Shown: positions 20,786-30,610, counted from the stretch's first letter. The stretch: DNA of 64,000 nucleotides from Metapseudomonas sp043392685 (GCA_043392685.1 JBHZGM010000010.1); one strand, 5' to 3'. Notes: generated by a model not told the origin, from the sequence alone. Made by a program: numbers and translations.

Positions 20786-21223
20786 TCAGCGCTGCACGAG
20801 GGACGAACGGATGTCGGCGATGTGCTCGCCATCCTGGTTGGTCACGCGGGTGTTCTGCACCACGAACTGCAGGGCGCCGCCCTTCTTCTCGTAGATGTCC
20901 GCGATGGTGGTGTCGAAACTCAGTACGTCACCGGCAACTGCAGGCTTGTGGTAGATGAATTCCTGCTCGGCGTGCAGGATGCGGCCAAGGTCCCAGCCCA
21001 GCAGATCGAGGAACTCGCCGAGGTCCCGCCCCTCGCCTTGCAGGCAGAACAGGAAGGTCGGTGGTACCGGCAGCGACTTGTAGCCGGCGGCCCTTGCGGC
21101 AGCTTCGTCGGTGTAGACCGGATCGGTCTCGCCGATGGCCTTGGCGAAGAAACGCAGGCGACCCTTCTCCACTTCGGCGTGGGTTACGCCGAGGGAGCGG
21201 CCGATCAGACTCTTGTCTGCCAT
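20786..21223 (-). CDS. MaoC N-terminal-type hot-dog protein, non-catalytic chain
   Basis: A 145-residue FAS1/MaoC-N family protein. The hot-dog helix reads AIGETDPVYTDEAAA, so the D-x4-H pair is D34 followed by Asp39 in place of the catalytic His. It therefore is unlikely to hydrate on its own and more probably builds the CoA-binding half of a heteromer with the 139-residue MaoC encoded ten bases downstream. VPPTFLFCLQGEG is typical of this half. Start has a GAGA-rich site. Confidence 0.85.
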   Translation of the reverse strand: MADKSLIGRSLGVTHAEVEKGRLRFFAKAIGETDPVYTDEAAARAAGYKSLPVPPTFLFCLQGEGRDLGEFLDLLGWDLGRILHAEQEFIYHKPAVAGDVLSFDTTIADIYEKKGGALQFVVQNTRVTNQDGEHIADIRSSLVQR

Positions 21224-21283
21224 TTCACTTCTCTCCTATCAGAATGCGTCAAGGTGCGCGCCCGAGGGAGCGCGCGCATGGGT

Positions 21284-22471
21284 TCAGGCGCGGCCGTAGA
21301 GGGTCACGACGCAGGCGCCGCCCAGACCGAGGTTGTGCTGCAGGGCGAGGTTCACGTCTTCGACCTGGCGGGCTTCGGCGGTGCCACGCAGCTGGTGGGT
21401 CAGCTCGTAGCACTGGGCCAGGCCGGTGGCGCCCAGAGGATGGCCTTTGGACAGGAGGCCGCCGGACGGGTTGGTGACCACCTGGCCGCCGTAGGTGTTG
21501 TCGCCATCGAGGATGAAACGTTCGGCACCGCCGACCGGACAGAAGCCCAGGGACTCGTAGGTCAGCAGCTCGTTGTGGGCGAAGCAGTCGTGCAGCTCCG
21601 CGACACGAATATCGTGCGGATCGACGCCGGCCTTCTCGTAGACTTCCCGGGCGGCGCGCTGGGCCATGTCGAAGCCGACGGCCTGGATCATTGAACCCGA
21701 GTCATAGGCAACCGAGCGGTCGGTGGTCAGTGCCTGGGCGAGAATCACCACGTCGGTGCGCAGGCTGTGCTTGCGGGCGAAAGACTCGGTGCAGATGATC
21801 GCCGCTGCAGCACCGCAAGTCGGCGGGCAGGCCATCAACCGGGTCATCACGCCCGGCCAGATGACCTGGTCGTTCATCACGTCTTCGGTGGTGACGACCT
21901 TGCGGAACAGTGCCAGCGGATTGTTGGCGGCATGACGGCTGGCCTTGGCGCGGATGGCGGCGAAGGTCCTCATCTGGGTGCCATACTTCTGCATGTGCTC
22001 GCGGCCGGCGCCACCGAACATCTTCAGCGCCATCGGCACTTCGTCAGCATCGGTGCACAGCTGCTCGGTGACAGCCAGGCCCTTGCCCATCACCGGCGGG
22101 CGATCTTCCCACTGGGCCTTCAGCGCTCCCGGCTGCATCTGCTCGAAGCCCAAGGCCAGGGCGCATTCCACGGCACCGCTTTCTACGGCCTGGCGCGCCA
22201 GCCAGAGCGCACTGGAACCGGTGGAGCAGTTGTTGTTGACGTTGACCACCGGAATGCCGGACAGGCCCACTTCGTACAACGCCGACTGGCCACAAGTGGA
22301 GTCACCGTAGACATAGCCGACATAGGCATGCTGCACCAGGTTGTAGTCCAGTCCGGCATCCTTCAGCGCCAGTCGGGTGGCTTCGGCGCCCATATCGATG
22401 TAGGAACCGCTGGCTCCCGGCTTGACGAAGGGGATCATGCCAACTCCGGCAACGTAGGCTTTCTGCGACAT
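21284..22471 (-). CDS. SCP-x/lipid-transfer-type thiolase
   Basis: A 395-residue thiolase-fold protein. The nucleophilic Cys is C82 in NNNCSTGSSAL, the HDCFAHNELL motif replaces the NEAF of ordinary thiolases, and GHPLGATG near the C-terminus carries the second catalytic His and precedes the last strands. This is the SCP2-thiolase pattern used on branched or sterol side-chain 3-ketoacyl-CoAs. It releases acetyl- or propionyl-CoA. Start at 22471 follows GGAG with six-base spacing. It heads the run of minus-strand catabolic genes after the terminator at 22670-22706. Confidence 0.9.
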   Translation of the reverse strand: MSQKAYVAGVGMIPFVKPGASGSYIDMGAEATRLALKDAGLDYNLVQHAYVGYVYGDSTCGQSALYEVGLSGIPVVNVNNNCSTGSSALWLARQAVESGAVECALALGFEQMQPGALKAQWEDRPPVMGKGLAVTEQLCTDADEVPMALKMFGGAGREHMQKYGTQMRTFAAIRAKASRHAANNPLALFRKVVTTEDVMNDQVIWPGVMTRLMACPPTCGAAAAIICTESFARKHSLRTDVVILAQALTTDRSVAYDSGSMIQAVGFDMAQRAAREVYEKAGVDPHDIRVAELHDCFAHNELLTYESLGFCPVGGAERFILDGDNTYGGQVVTNPSGGLLSKGHPLGATGLAQCYELTHQLRGTAEARQVEDVNLALQHNLGLGGACVVTLYGRA

Positions 22472-22669
22472 CACATACTCCACAGCAGGTTTGAAGGTGC
22501 TTCGGTCGCGAGTGATGACCCAAGCGTTCGTGCAGCTATCGTTGCGAATCGGCCAGGCGCTGTACCCGCTCAGGGTGGGTGGGATTTGGGGTGGGGTGGA
22601 CTGTCACCACCCCATCTCCCTCCGAGAAAAGGGCCAGGGTTGAGGGCAAGCCCACGCCGGGAATGGAGC

Positions 22670-22706
22670 AAAAAAAATGGGAAATGCATCTCTGCACTTC
22701 CCATTT
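22670..22706 (-). terminator. Intrinsic terminator of the racemase gene
   Basis: On the minus strand AAATGGGAA and TTCCCATTT form a stem enclosing a loop that begins GTGCAGAGATGCA, followed by a run of eight T. It lies about 100 bases after the racemase stop, so that gene is transcribed separately from the thiolase gene at 22471. The rest of the 332-base gap (22472-22803) is GC-rich with no gene. Confidence 0.85.
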
Positions 22707-22803
22707 GGAATCACCCTCTCCCACGAAGGGCATCGCAAGCGATGACTACGCGTCCCGCACAATCCTGCAGAGCGGGATATCCCCTTGCGGGTGAGAAGGA
22801 CGA

Positions 22804-23934
22804 TCAGGCAATCGCTCCATTGGCCCGCAAACCGGCGATTTCCTCCTCACCAAACCCCGCCTCGCGGAGGATTTCCAGCGTATGGCTGCCGTTCTCCACC
22901 ACCGTCCCAGCGCGCAGGGGCGTGCGGCTCAGGCGTGGGGCCGGGGCCGGATACAGCCCGCCGTCGATCTCGATGAACGCCTCGCGCGCCCTGTTGTGCG
23001 GGTGGTACGGCGCTTCGCCGAAACCCAGTATCGGCGCAAAGCAGGCATCGGTACCTTCCAGCAGCTTCACCCACTCGTCGCGGCGCCGGCTCAGGAAGAG
23101 TTTCTCCAGCTTCTCGCGCAGTGCCGGCCATTCCTGACGCGCCCACTGATCCTGGAAAGCCGGATCGTCGATCTCGCACAGTTGCAGCAGCAGCTGGTAG
23201 AACTGCGGCTCGATCGGCCCGATGGAGATGTACTTGCCGTCGGCGCAGGTGTAGCAACCGTAGAACGGCGCTGCGCCATCGAGCATGTTGTCCTGGCGCT
23301 CATCGCTCCACTGCCCCTGTTGGCGAAGGTCGTAGTACATGCTGCTGAGCAGGGTTGCGCCATCGCAGATGGCAGCATCCACCACCTGCCCCTTGCCCGA
23401 TTTCTGCACCTCCAGCAGCGCAGCGAGAACGCCGGTAACGAGGAACATGGCGCCACCGCCCATATCGCCTACCAGATGCAGCGGCGGAGTCGGTGCGCGA
23501 TCGGCATGGCCCATGGCATGCAGTGCACCGCTCAGGGAGATGTAATTGAGATCGTGACCGGCGGCGTGAGCGAGCGGCCCCTCCTGGCCCCAGCCCGTCA
23601 TACGGCCGTAGACCAGCTTCGGGTTGCGTTGCAGACACACGTCCGGTCCAAGCCCCAGACGCTCCATCACACCGGGGCGGAAGCCCTCGACCAGTACATC
23701 GGCACCCTCGATCAGCTTCAGCAGCACCTCAGTGGCTCCAGGCTTGCGCGGATCGATGGCGATGCTGCGACGACCACGGCCGAGCACGCTGCCGTCAGCG
23801 TTCAGGAAGTTGGCGACCTGACGGTCGACACGTATGACATCCGCCCCCATGTCTGCAAGCATCATCACGGCGAACGGTGCCGGACCGATCGCGTTCATTT
23901 CGACAACTTTCACACCAGCCAGTGGACCCGACAT
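22804..23934 (-). CDS. Alpha-methylacyl-CoA racemase (CoA-transferase family III)
   Basis: A 376-residue CaiB/BaiF-superfamily enzyme. TGWGQEGPLAHAAGHDLNY contains the catalytic His (H127) and HLVGDMGGGAM the catalytic Asp (D157), at nearly the same numbering as His126/Asp156 of mycobacterial MCR. ADVLVEGFRPGVMERLGLGP is the usual CoA-binding segment. The reaction interconverts (R)- and (S)-2-methylacyl-CoA so that S-specific oxidases or dehydrogenases can act. It is divergent from the LuxR regulator and ends in its own terminator. Identification as a racemase rather than a CoA transferase rests on the GHDxNY motif. Confidence 0.9.
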   Translation of the reverse strand: MSGPLAGVKVVEMNAIGPAPFAVMMLADMGADVIRVDRQVANFLNADGSVLGRGRRSIAIDPRKPGATEVLLKLIEGADVLVEGFRPGVMERLGLGPDVCLQRNPKLVYGRMTGWGQEGPLAHAAGHDLNYISLSGALHAMGHADRAPTPPLHLVGDMGGGAMFLVTGVLAALLEVQKSGKGQVVDAAICDGATLLSSMYYDLRQQGQWSDERQDNMLDGAAPFYGCYTCADGKYISIGPIEPQFYQLLLQLCEIDDPAFQDQWARQEWPALREKLEKLFLSRRRDEWVKLLEGTDACFAPILGFGEAPYHPHNRAREAFIEIDGGLYPAPAPRLSRTPLRAGTVVENGSHTLEILREAGFGEEEIAGLRANGAIA

Positions 23935-24199
23935 TTCGATCTCTCTCGTGTAATTGCGTGAATTCCAGGCATTCGGAACAGGCCTGGTTCCACCCCTTGC
24001 AAGTGGTCCGCACGGTCCAGGCACGGAAAAAACCAGTTGCGCGGAAGTGGGCTCCAAGCGTTTCATCCCGCAAACGGTCGCTGAACCGAACAACGACAAG
24101 ACACTAGATTTCCAGCTCCTGGTCGTACCCACTCATGACGAGGAAAACGGCCCACCCCACCCCTGCCGATACCATGAGCTGGTGGAGATTGCCCTGCCC

Positions 24200-26887
24200 A
24201 TGACCCTCACCCCGCTCCTGGTCACTACCCGCCTCTCACCACCACGCCTCAGCAGCCATGCGCTGCTGCGCAAGCCACTGCTCATGCGCTTGCAGCAGGC
24301 CCAGGACTCTCGTCTGATCCTGGTCACCGGTGGGGCGGGATTCGGCAAGACCACCCTGCTGGCACAGTGGCGGCAGGGCCTGATCAAGGCCGGGAAAAGC
24401 GTCGTCTGGTTGTCCCTGGTGCAAGAGGACTGCAGGCTGGAAACCTTCTGTGCCAGCCTGATCGGTGCCTTGCAGCAGGCAGGCCTGCCGCTGGACAGCG
24501 ACCTCCTGCTGCTGATCGAGCGCGAATCCCATGCGGGGCTGCAGGCCCTGGCCTCCGTGCTGATCAACACCCTGGCGCGGGTCGACACGCCGCTGTACCT
24601 GATGCTGGACGACTTCCAGTTCGCCAACAGCCCGCTTGGCACGCAACTGGTGCAGCGCCTGGTGGACGGTTCCCCGGCCAACCTGCACATCGTCCTTGCC
24701 TCCCGCGTGAGTCCGGAGCTGAAACTGGGGCGCCTGCGGGCGATGGCCGAGCTTTGCGAGATCGACTGCACGGATCTGTGCTTCAGCTTCATGGAGTCGC
24801 TGAACTTCCTGAAGACCTACCTCGATGATGAGATCAGCTCGGAAACGGCACACGCCATCCACGACACCACCGATGGCTGGCCGATCGGCCTGCAGTTGAT
24901 GTCCATCGCGCTCAAATCCGCTCCGCGGACGGATCCGAAGACTCTCCGGCTACTGCCCGGCAAAGCCGGTCTGGGCGATTACCTGACCGAGGACGTGCTC
25001 AGCGGACTACCGGGCGCGCTGGTCGATTTCCTGGAGAAAATCGCCATCCTGCGCCGTTTCAATGTCAACGTGGCGCGGCACGTCGCGCAGGCGGACGACG
25101 CGGCGGAACTGATTGCAGCCATCGAGGCGCGCAACCTGTTCATCCTGCCGGTGGACATGGAAGACAGCCACCAGTGGTATCGCTTTCACCCTCTGTTCGC
25201 CGAATTTCTGCAGCAGCGGCTGGCCAGTTCGAACTTCGACGTGAAGCAACTGCACCGGCGCGCCATGGATTGGTTCGAAAGTACCGGCCTGGTGAACGAA
25301 GCTATCCGCCACGCGGTACTCAGCGATGATCTCGATGTGTTGGTCAGCCTGCTGAGCCGGTCGAAGCCACCTCATCACAACCTCAGCAATCTCGGCCAGT
25401 ACATGCGCTGGCTGGATTGCGTCCCTCTGGAGCGCCTGGCGCGGCACCCGAATGTCCTGTTGCAGGGTGCCTGGAGCTGCATCATGACCATGCTCACCAG
25501 CAAGGCGGAAACCTGGCTGAATGCACTGCAGACCGACCATGGCAGCGCCGCGCTGGCGCCACATATCGAACTGGTCAAGGCCGCCATCGCCTTCCAGCGC
25601 GATGACCTGACGCTCGCCTTCCGACTCCTGGAACCGCTGCGCGATCATGTCTTCGTCCATCCCTTCCACCAGCAGATGCGTGCCTGCCTGTATCTCAGCT
25701 GCCTGTCTCACCAGGGGCAGCATCAGCGCGTGCGGGACTACATCAACGACTCTGCGGCGAATTCGCTTTATGCAAGCCAGGACGAACTGGCACTGCTGGC
25801 GATCGGCACCGCCACCTATGGAGAACTGCTGGCAGGCAATATCCTCGATACCGCAACTCGCGCATTGGATCTGCTGCATCAGGCGGAAAACATCCATGGT
25901 CGACGCTCGATCAGCACCTGCCACTGTGCGGTGATGATGGCCGAGATCCACTATGAACTGGACCGCATCGACGATGCCCGCGAGGCGCTGAGCGGCCGCC
26001 TCGATCTGCTCCAGGTCTCACCCTCTATCGTGCTCAGCAGCGCGATGATCACCACCGCTCGCCTGAAGTATCTGCAGGAGTCGCCTGCGGCAGCTCTGGA
26101 GTACCTGGCACCCAAAACCACGGAGCTGCGCGCCAAAGGGTTCGATCGCGCGCTCGCGCACAACCTCTGCGAACAGGTGCGCATCCTCCTGACCAGCGGC
26201 GACTGGCGGCAATGCGAAAGTCAGCGAGCAAGCCTCGACGCATTGGCGCACCGTCATGCCGGTGATTCGATGGAGGACCACGAAATCGCCGCGCTGGCGG
26301 CCCTTTCCCGCGCACGTGTCAGCCTGGCGCGCCAGGAGCCGGCCCTCGCCCTCGACGCCTCGCAGGTACTCGCGCAGCTTGCTGAGCGCTACGGCCGAGG
26401 CAGATGGAAAATCCAGGCGGAACTGCTCGGTTCACTGGCGCGGGACCTCCTGGGGCAACGGCAAGAATCCCATGCACGACTACGTGGCGCATTGCGGGAG
26501 AGCGAGCGCCTCGGCCTGGTGAGAACCTTGCTGGATGAGAGCCCGGCTTTGCAGACGCTGCTGGCGCAGCTCGATTGCGAGGATGATCCGGTTCTGGACA
26601 GCTATCGCCATCGGCTTGCAGCATCGCCCCTGCCCGCTTTCGCCAGTCCCCAGCGGTTGGCGGATACCGCGTCGGCAGGAACGAGCGAATCGCCGATGTT
26701 TACCCGGCGGGAACAGGAAATCATCGGCCTGCTGGAACAGTCCATGTCCAACAAGCGCATCGCCCAGACGCTCAACCTGAGCCTGGAAACCGTCAAGTGG
26801 AACCTGAAGAACATCTACGCCAAGCTCGGTGTATCAGGCCGCTATGAAGCGATAGTCGCGGCCAGACAGCAGACGAAGCAGTCGTAG
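24200..26887 (+). CDS. MalT-type large LuxR-family transcriptional activator
   Basis: An 895-residue ATP-binding regulator. Walker A is GGAGFGKTT at 44-52 and a Walker-B-like LYLMLDDFQF follows; the middle ~500 residues are helical repeat-like sensor sequence; the C-terminus has a LuxR HTH (FTRREQEIIGLLEQSMSNKR...). STAND regulators of this kind bind an inducer and ATP, oligomerise and activate sigma-70 promoters. The start at 24200 gives MTLTPLL, typical for the family; the longer frame to 23954 runs into the divergent promoter. It faces the racemase gene across 265 bases and precedes DUF1302/DUF1329 genes, so it probably controls both. Confidence 0.88.
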   Translation: MTLTPLLVTTRLSPPRLSSHALLRKPLLMRLQQAQDSRLILVTGGAGFGKTTLLAQWRQGLIKAGKSVVWLSLVQEDCRLETFCASLIGALQQAGLPLDSDLLLLIERESHAGLQALASVLINTLARVDTPLYLMLDDFQFANSPLGTQLVQRLVDGSPANLHIVLASRVSPELKLGRLRAMAELCEIDCTDLCFSFMESLNFLKTYLDDEISSETAHAIHDTTDGWPIGLQLMSIALKSAPRTDPKTLRLLPGKAGLGDYLTEDVLSGLPGALVDFLEKIAILRRFNVNVARHVAQADDAAELIAAIEARNLFILPVDMEDSHQWYRFHPLFAEFLQQRLASSNFDVKQLHRRAMDWFESTGLVNEAIRHAVLSDDLDVLVSLLSRSKPPHHNLSNLGQYMRWLDCVPLERLARHPNVLLQGAWSCIMTMLTSKAETWLNALQTDHGSAALAPHIELVKAAIAFQRDDLTLAFRLLEPLRDHVFVHPFHQQMRACLYLSCLSHQGQHQRVRDYINDSAANSLYASQDELALLAIGTATYGELLAGNILDTATRALDLLHQAENIHGRRSISTCHCAVMMAEIHYELDRIDDAREALSGRLDLLQVSPSIVLSSAMITTARLKYLQESPAAALEYLAPKTTELRAKGFDRALAHNLCEQVRILLTSGDWRQCESQRASLDALAHRHAGDSMEDHEIAALAALSRARVSLARQEPALALDASQVLAQLAERYGRGRWKIQAELLGSLARDLLGQRQESHARLRGALRESERLGLVRTLLDESPALQTLLAQLDCEDDPVLDSYRHRLAASPLPAFASPQRLADTASAGTSESPMFTRREQEIIGLLEQSMSNKRIAQTLNLSLETVKWNLKNIYAKLGVSGRYEAIVAARQQTKQS

Positions 26888-27100
26888 GCCAGGAAAAGTC
26901 CGTCACCCTGCCCTCCTGCTCGGCGAGAGTTAGTCCGAAGCTGCCGGAAAAACGAATCTGACCTGGCACCGCGCCCCTCCTCCCCGCCTCAGGGAAAGCG
27001 GCGCTCGTGCCGGTGCCCAAAGCCCCCTCCCCCCTCTTTCCCCTCACCCCGAGTGGCGGCTCCGTTCGCCCTCACGCCTAGCATCGGCCCCAGCCCCCCT

Positions 27101-27117
27101 ACAAAAACAACAAAAAC
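27101..27117 (+). promoter_or_regulatory. A-rich AAnAAnAA segment upstream of the DUF1302 gene
   Basis: ACAAAAACAACAAAAAC fits the Hfq/Crc motif, but it is 120 bases before the ATG, so it would act only if the leader is long. It lies in the 350-base gap after the LuxR gene, where no other gene is seen. Confidence 0.35.
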
Positions 27118-27237
27118 TGCTGAGGAGTATCCGCACGTGGCTATCGCTCCACCCATCCCGCTGCCCCCACTCACCTGCACTCCGGCCGCTGGCCAGCTGC
27201 CTGTTCGCCGCCCCGATTTCCACTGCTGGAGCGCCGT

Positions 27238-29181
27238 ATGAAAACAACAAGATCCCGAGCCTTCCGCCTGCATCGACTGGCAGCCGCGGTGACCATGGGC
27301 GTGACTGCCCAGGCTCACGCCATTGATTTCACCCTTGGGGAGATCGAAGGGACTTTCGACTCATCGCTTTCGATAGGTGCCAGCTGGGCAGTGCGCGGCC
27401 CGGACCCGGACTTCATTTCCAGCGCCAATATTCTTGGCAAGCGGGGCGAATCCTCGACCCGCACGGCTGACGACAACCGCCTGAACTTCAAGAAGGGAGA
27501 AACTTTCTCGAAGATCTTCAAGGGTGTGCACGACCTTGAGCTGAAGTACGGCGACAGTGGTGTGTTCATCCGCGGCAAGTACTGGTACGACTTCGAGCTG
27601 AAGGACGAACACCGCCTGTTCTACGACATCGACGACAGCGGCCGCGACGACCTGGCCAAGGCGTCCGGTGCCGAATTTCTCGATGCCTTCGTGTATCACA
27701 ACTACAACCTCGGCGACCTGCCGGGCAATGTCCGCCTGGGCAAGCAGGTAGTGAGTTGGGGCGAGAGCACCTTCATCGGCAACTCGATCAACAGCATCAA
27801 CCCGATCGACGTCGCGGCGCTTCGCCGCCCCGGTGCCGAGATCAAGGAAGGCCTGATCCCGGTGAACATGTTCTACGTGTCGCAGGGCCTGACCGAGAAC
27901 CTCACCGCCGAGGCGTTCTACCAGCTCGAATGGGAAAAGACCGTCGTCGACAATTGCGGCACTTTCTTCGGCAGCGATGCCGTAGCGCAAGGCTGCAACG
28001 ATCGACTGGTGGGCGCTGGACCGGACTTCGCGCAGGGAGACCCACTTGCCAACCAGGGCGGCATCGGCGCCGTCGCGACCGGCAGGGGCAACGCCTACGA
28101 ACCGCGCCTGAAGGACAACGACGCGCGCGACGGGGGGCAATACGGCATCGCCCTGCGTTGGTTCGTGCCGGAGTTGAACGACACCGAGTTCGGCGCCTAT
28201 GTGATGAACTACCACAGCCGCAATCCGTACATCAGCTTCAGGCAGACCGAGGTTGCGCCCATCACCGCCGCGCAGGTTCAGGCCATCGCTGGCCAGGTGA
28301 TCGCGACCGGCGGCACCGCCGCTCAGGCGCAGCAGGCCGTGCTGGGCGCGATCGGGCAGAACCAGATCGACCGGCTCCGCAGCGCGCGCTTCTTCATCGA
28401 CTATCCGGAAGACATCCGCCTCTACGGCCTGAGCTTCCAGACCAACGTCGGCGGTACAGCACTGGGTGGCGAAGTCAGCTATCGGCCGAACATGCCGCTG
28501 CAGATCAATACCACCGACGCGAACCTGGCGGCACTGCAGCAGACCGACCTACAGACCTTCAGCCAGCAGGTCTCTCCGATCTTCGTCAGCGGTGAAACGC
28601 CCGTCGTCCTCGGCGGCGCGCTGCCCGGTTACAAGCGTATGCCGGTATTCCAGGCACAGATGACCGCCACCCAGTTCTTCGACCAGATCTGGGGCGCCAG
28701 CCGCCTGACCCTGGTCGGCGAGGTCGGCTACAACCGCATCAACGGCCTGGGCAGGACCGACGGCAGCGACATCCGCTTCGGCCGCAACCCGATCTTCGGT
28801 CCGGGCCAACTGGTTCCGGCGGGCACCAGCCTGTGCGTCGGCAGCAATCCGGGCACCCCCTCTGCCAGCAACCCGCAGCAGGAGTGCAACAGCCACGGTT
28901 TCTATACCACCCACTCCTGGGGCTACCGTGCACGCGCCAAGCTGGATTACGCAAACGTCTTCGCCGGCATAAACCTGTCGCCAAACCTGGCCTGGTCACA
29001 CGACGTAGAGGGCAATGGCCCCAACTTCGAGGAAGGCCTCAAGGCAGTCAGCATCGGCGTGGATGCCGACTACCTGAACACCTACACCGCCAGCCTCAGT
29101 TACACCGACTTCTTTGGCGGCCATTTCAACACCAACGGCGATCGCGATTTCATCGCGCTCAGCTTCGGCGTGAACTTCTGA
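27238..29181 (+). CDS. DUF1302 outer-membrane protein
   Basis: A 647-residue exported protein. The signal is R-rich then hydrophobic and ends near AHA (residue ~30). DFTLGEIEGTFDSSLSIGASW begins the mature part, and the body is made of alternating aromatic strands that end in Phe (SFGVNF), an outer-membrane beta-barrel C-terminus. DUF1302 proteins occur next to DUF1329 proteins and hydrophobic-substrate catabolic genes and are thought to handle uptake or export of those compounds. It is followed by the DUF1329 gene 25 bases downstream, the canonical pair. Confidence 0.9.
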   Translation: MKTTRSRAFRLHRLAAAVTMGVTAQAHAIDFTLGEIEGTFDSSLSIGASWAVRGPDPDFISSANILGKRGESSTRTADDNRLNFKKGETFSKIFKGVHDLELKYGDSGVFIRGKYWYDFELKDEHRLFYDIDDSGRDDLAKASGAEFLDAFVYHNYNLGDLPGNVRLGKQVVSWGESTFIGNSINSINPIDVAALRRPGAEIKEGLIPVNMFYVSQGLTENLTAEAFYQLEWEKTVVDNCGTFFGSDAVAQGCNDRLVGAGPDFAQGDPLANQGGIGAVATGRGNAYEPRLKDNDARDGGQYGIALRWFVPELNDTEFGAYVMNYHSRNPYISFRQTEVAPITAAQVQAIAGQVIATGGTAAQAQQAVLGAIGQNQIDRLRSARFFIDYPEDIRLYGLSFQTNVGGTALGGEVSYRPNMPLQINTTDANLAALQQTDLQTFSQQVSPIFVSGETPVVLGGALPGYKRMPVFQAQMTATQFFDQIWGASRLTLVGEVGYNRINGLGRTDGSDIRFGRNPIFGPGQLVPAGTSLCVGSNPGTPSASNPQQECNSHGFYTTHSWGYRARAKLDYANVFAGINLSPNLAWSHDVEGNGPNFEEGLKAVSIGVDADYLNTYTASLSYTDFFGGHFNTNGDRDFIALSFGVNF

Positions 29182-29206
29182 TCCACCCTGGCAGAGGAAA
29201 CCAAGC

Positions 29207-30577
29207 ATGAAATCCATCTCTGTATTGAAATCCAGCGCCCTGGCGCTGTCTCTGCTGGCCACCGGAGTCATGGCCGCTGTTTCCCCGCAGGAGGCGGCGC
29301 AACTGGGCACTACCCTGACCCCGCTTGGCGCGGAGAAGGCCGGCAATGCCGACGGCAGCATCCCCGCCTGGACCGGCGGCCTGAAGCCGGGCGCAGCGCC
29401 GGTGGACGCCAACGGCTTTCTCGGCGATCCGTTCGCCAATGAAAAGCCACTGTTCGTCATCACGGCCGCCAACGTCGCGCAGTACAAGGACAAACTGACA
29501 CCCGGCCAGCAGGCCCTGTTCAAGCGCTATCCGGATACCTACCGAATTCCGGTCTACCCCACCCACCGCAGCGCAGCCGCACCACAGTCGGTCTACGACG
29601 CGGCGAAACGCAGCGCGGTGACCACCGAAACGGTGGACAACGGTAATGGCCTGAAGAACTTCGAGCAGTCGCGCTACTACGCCTTCCCGATCCCCAAGAG
29701 CGGCGTGGAAGTCGTGTGGAACCACGAAACCCGCTATCGCGGCACCAACGGCAGCCAGTTGGTGTCGCAGATCACCCCGCAGGTGAACGGCGCCTACACC
29801 GTCGTGGAGATGGAGGAAACCTTCGCCTTCCCGCAGAACATGGCTGACGTGAACCCGCAGGATGCAGCCAACATCCTCATCTACTACAAGCAGAGGGTGC
29901 TCGCACCGGCGCGCCTGGCCGGCGGCGTAATTCTCATCCACGAGACGCTCGACCAGATCAAGGAACCGCGCATGGCCTGGGCCTACAACGCCGGCCAGCG
30001 CCGCGTGCGCCGCGCCCCGCAGGTCGCCTACGACGGCCCGGGCACGGCCGCCGACGGCATGCGCACCGCCGACAATGGCGACATGTACAACGGCGCCCCG
30101 GATCGCTACGACTGGAAGCTGGTCGGCAAGAAAGAAATCTACATTCCCTACAACAGCTACCGGTTGTGGTCGCCGAAGCTGAAATACGCCGACATCGTCA
30201 AACCCGGTCACATCAACCAGGACCTGTCCCGCTACGAGCTGCACCGCGTGTGGGAGGTCGAAGGTACTCTCAAGCCAGGTGAACGGCATATCTACGCCAA
30301 GCGCCACATGTACTTCGACGAGGACACCTGGGCCCTGGTGGAGGTCGACCACTATGACGGCCGCGGGCAACTCTGGCGCGTCGCCGAGGGGCACCAGGTA
30401 CTGCACTACCAGCAGGGCGCCAGCTACTACGCCGCGGTCACGCTCTACGATCTGATCGCGGGACGCTACCTGGTACAGAACCTGATCAACGAGGCCAAGC
30501 GCGGGATCACCTTCGACCTGAAGACAAGCATGAACGACCTGACCCCGGCAGCCCTGCGCAATGCAGGAATTCGCTGA
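29207..30577 (+). CDS. DUF1329 periplasmic/outer-membrane lipoprotein-like protein
   Basis: A 456-residue exported protein with a signal ending near VMA-AVSP. The NADGSIPAWTGG segment and the LWSPKLKYADIVKP and YFDEDTWALVEVDHYD segments are characteristic of DUF1329, whose fold resembles LolA/LolB lipoprotein carriers. It is co-transcribed with the DUF1302 gene. No lipobox Cys was found in the signal. Probable role: moving a hydrophobic substrate or envelope lipid; specificity unknown. Confidence 0.9.
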   Translation: MKSISVLKSSALALSLLATGVMAAVSPQEAAQLGTTLTPLGAEKAGNADGSIPAWTGGLKPGAAPVDANGFLGDPFANEKPLFVITAANVAQYKDKLTPGQQALFKRYPDTYRIPVYPTHRSAAAPQSVYDAAKRSAVTTETVDNGNGLKNFEQSRYYAFPIPKSGVEVVWNHETRYRGTNGSQLVSQITPQVNGAYTVVEMEETFAFPQNMADVNPQDAANILIYYKQRVLAPARLAGGVILIHETLDQIKEPRMAWAYNAGQRRVRRAPQVAYDGPGTAADGMRTADNGDMYNGAPDRYDWKLVGKKEIYIPYNSYRLWSPKLKYADIVKPGHINQDLSRYELHRVWEVEGTLKPGERHIYAKRHMYFDEDTWALVEVDHYDGRGQLWRVAEGHQVLHYQQGASYYAAVTLYDLIAGRYLVQNLINEAKRGITFDLKTSMNDLTPAALRNAGIR

Positions 30578-30610
30578 GCCAAGGCGCGTCGTACTACACC
30601 TATGCAATAT

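Noticed and set aside
24000..24199. An N-terminal extension of the LuxR regulator to 23954
   Set aside because: It would place coding sequence in the divergent promoter region and has no family similarity; the start at 24200 gives a normal N-terminus.
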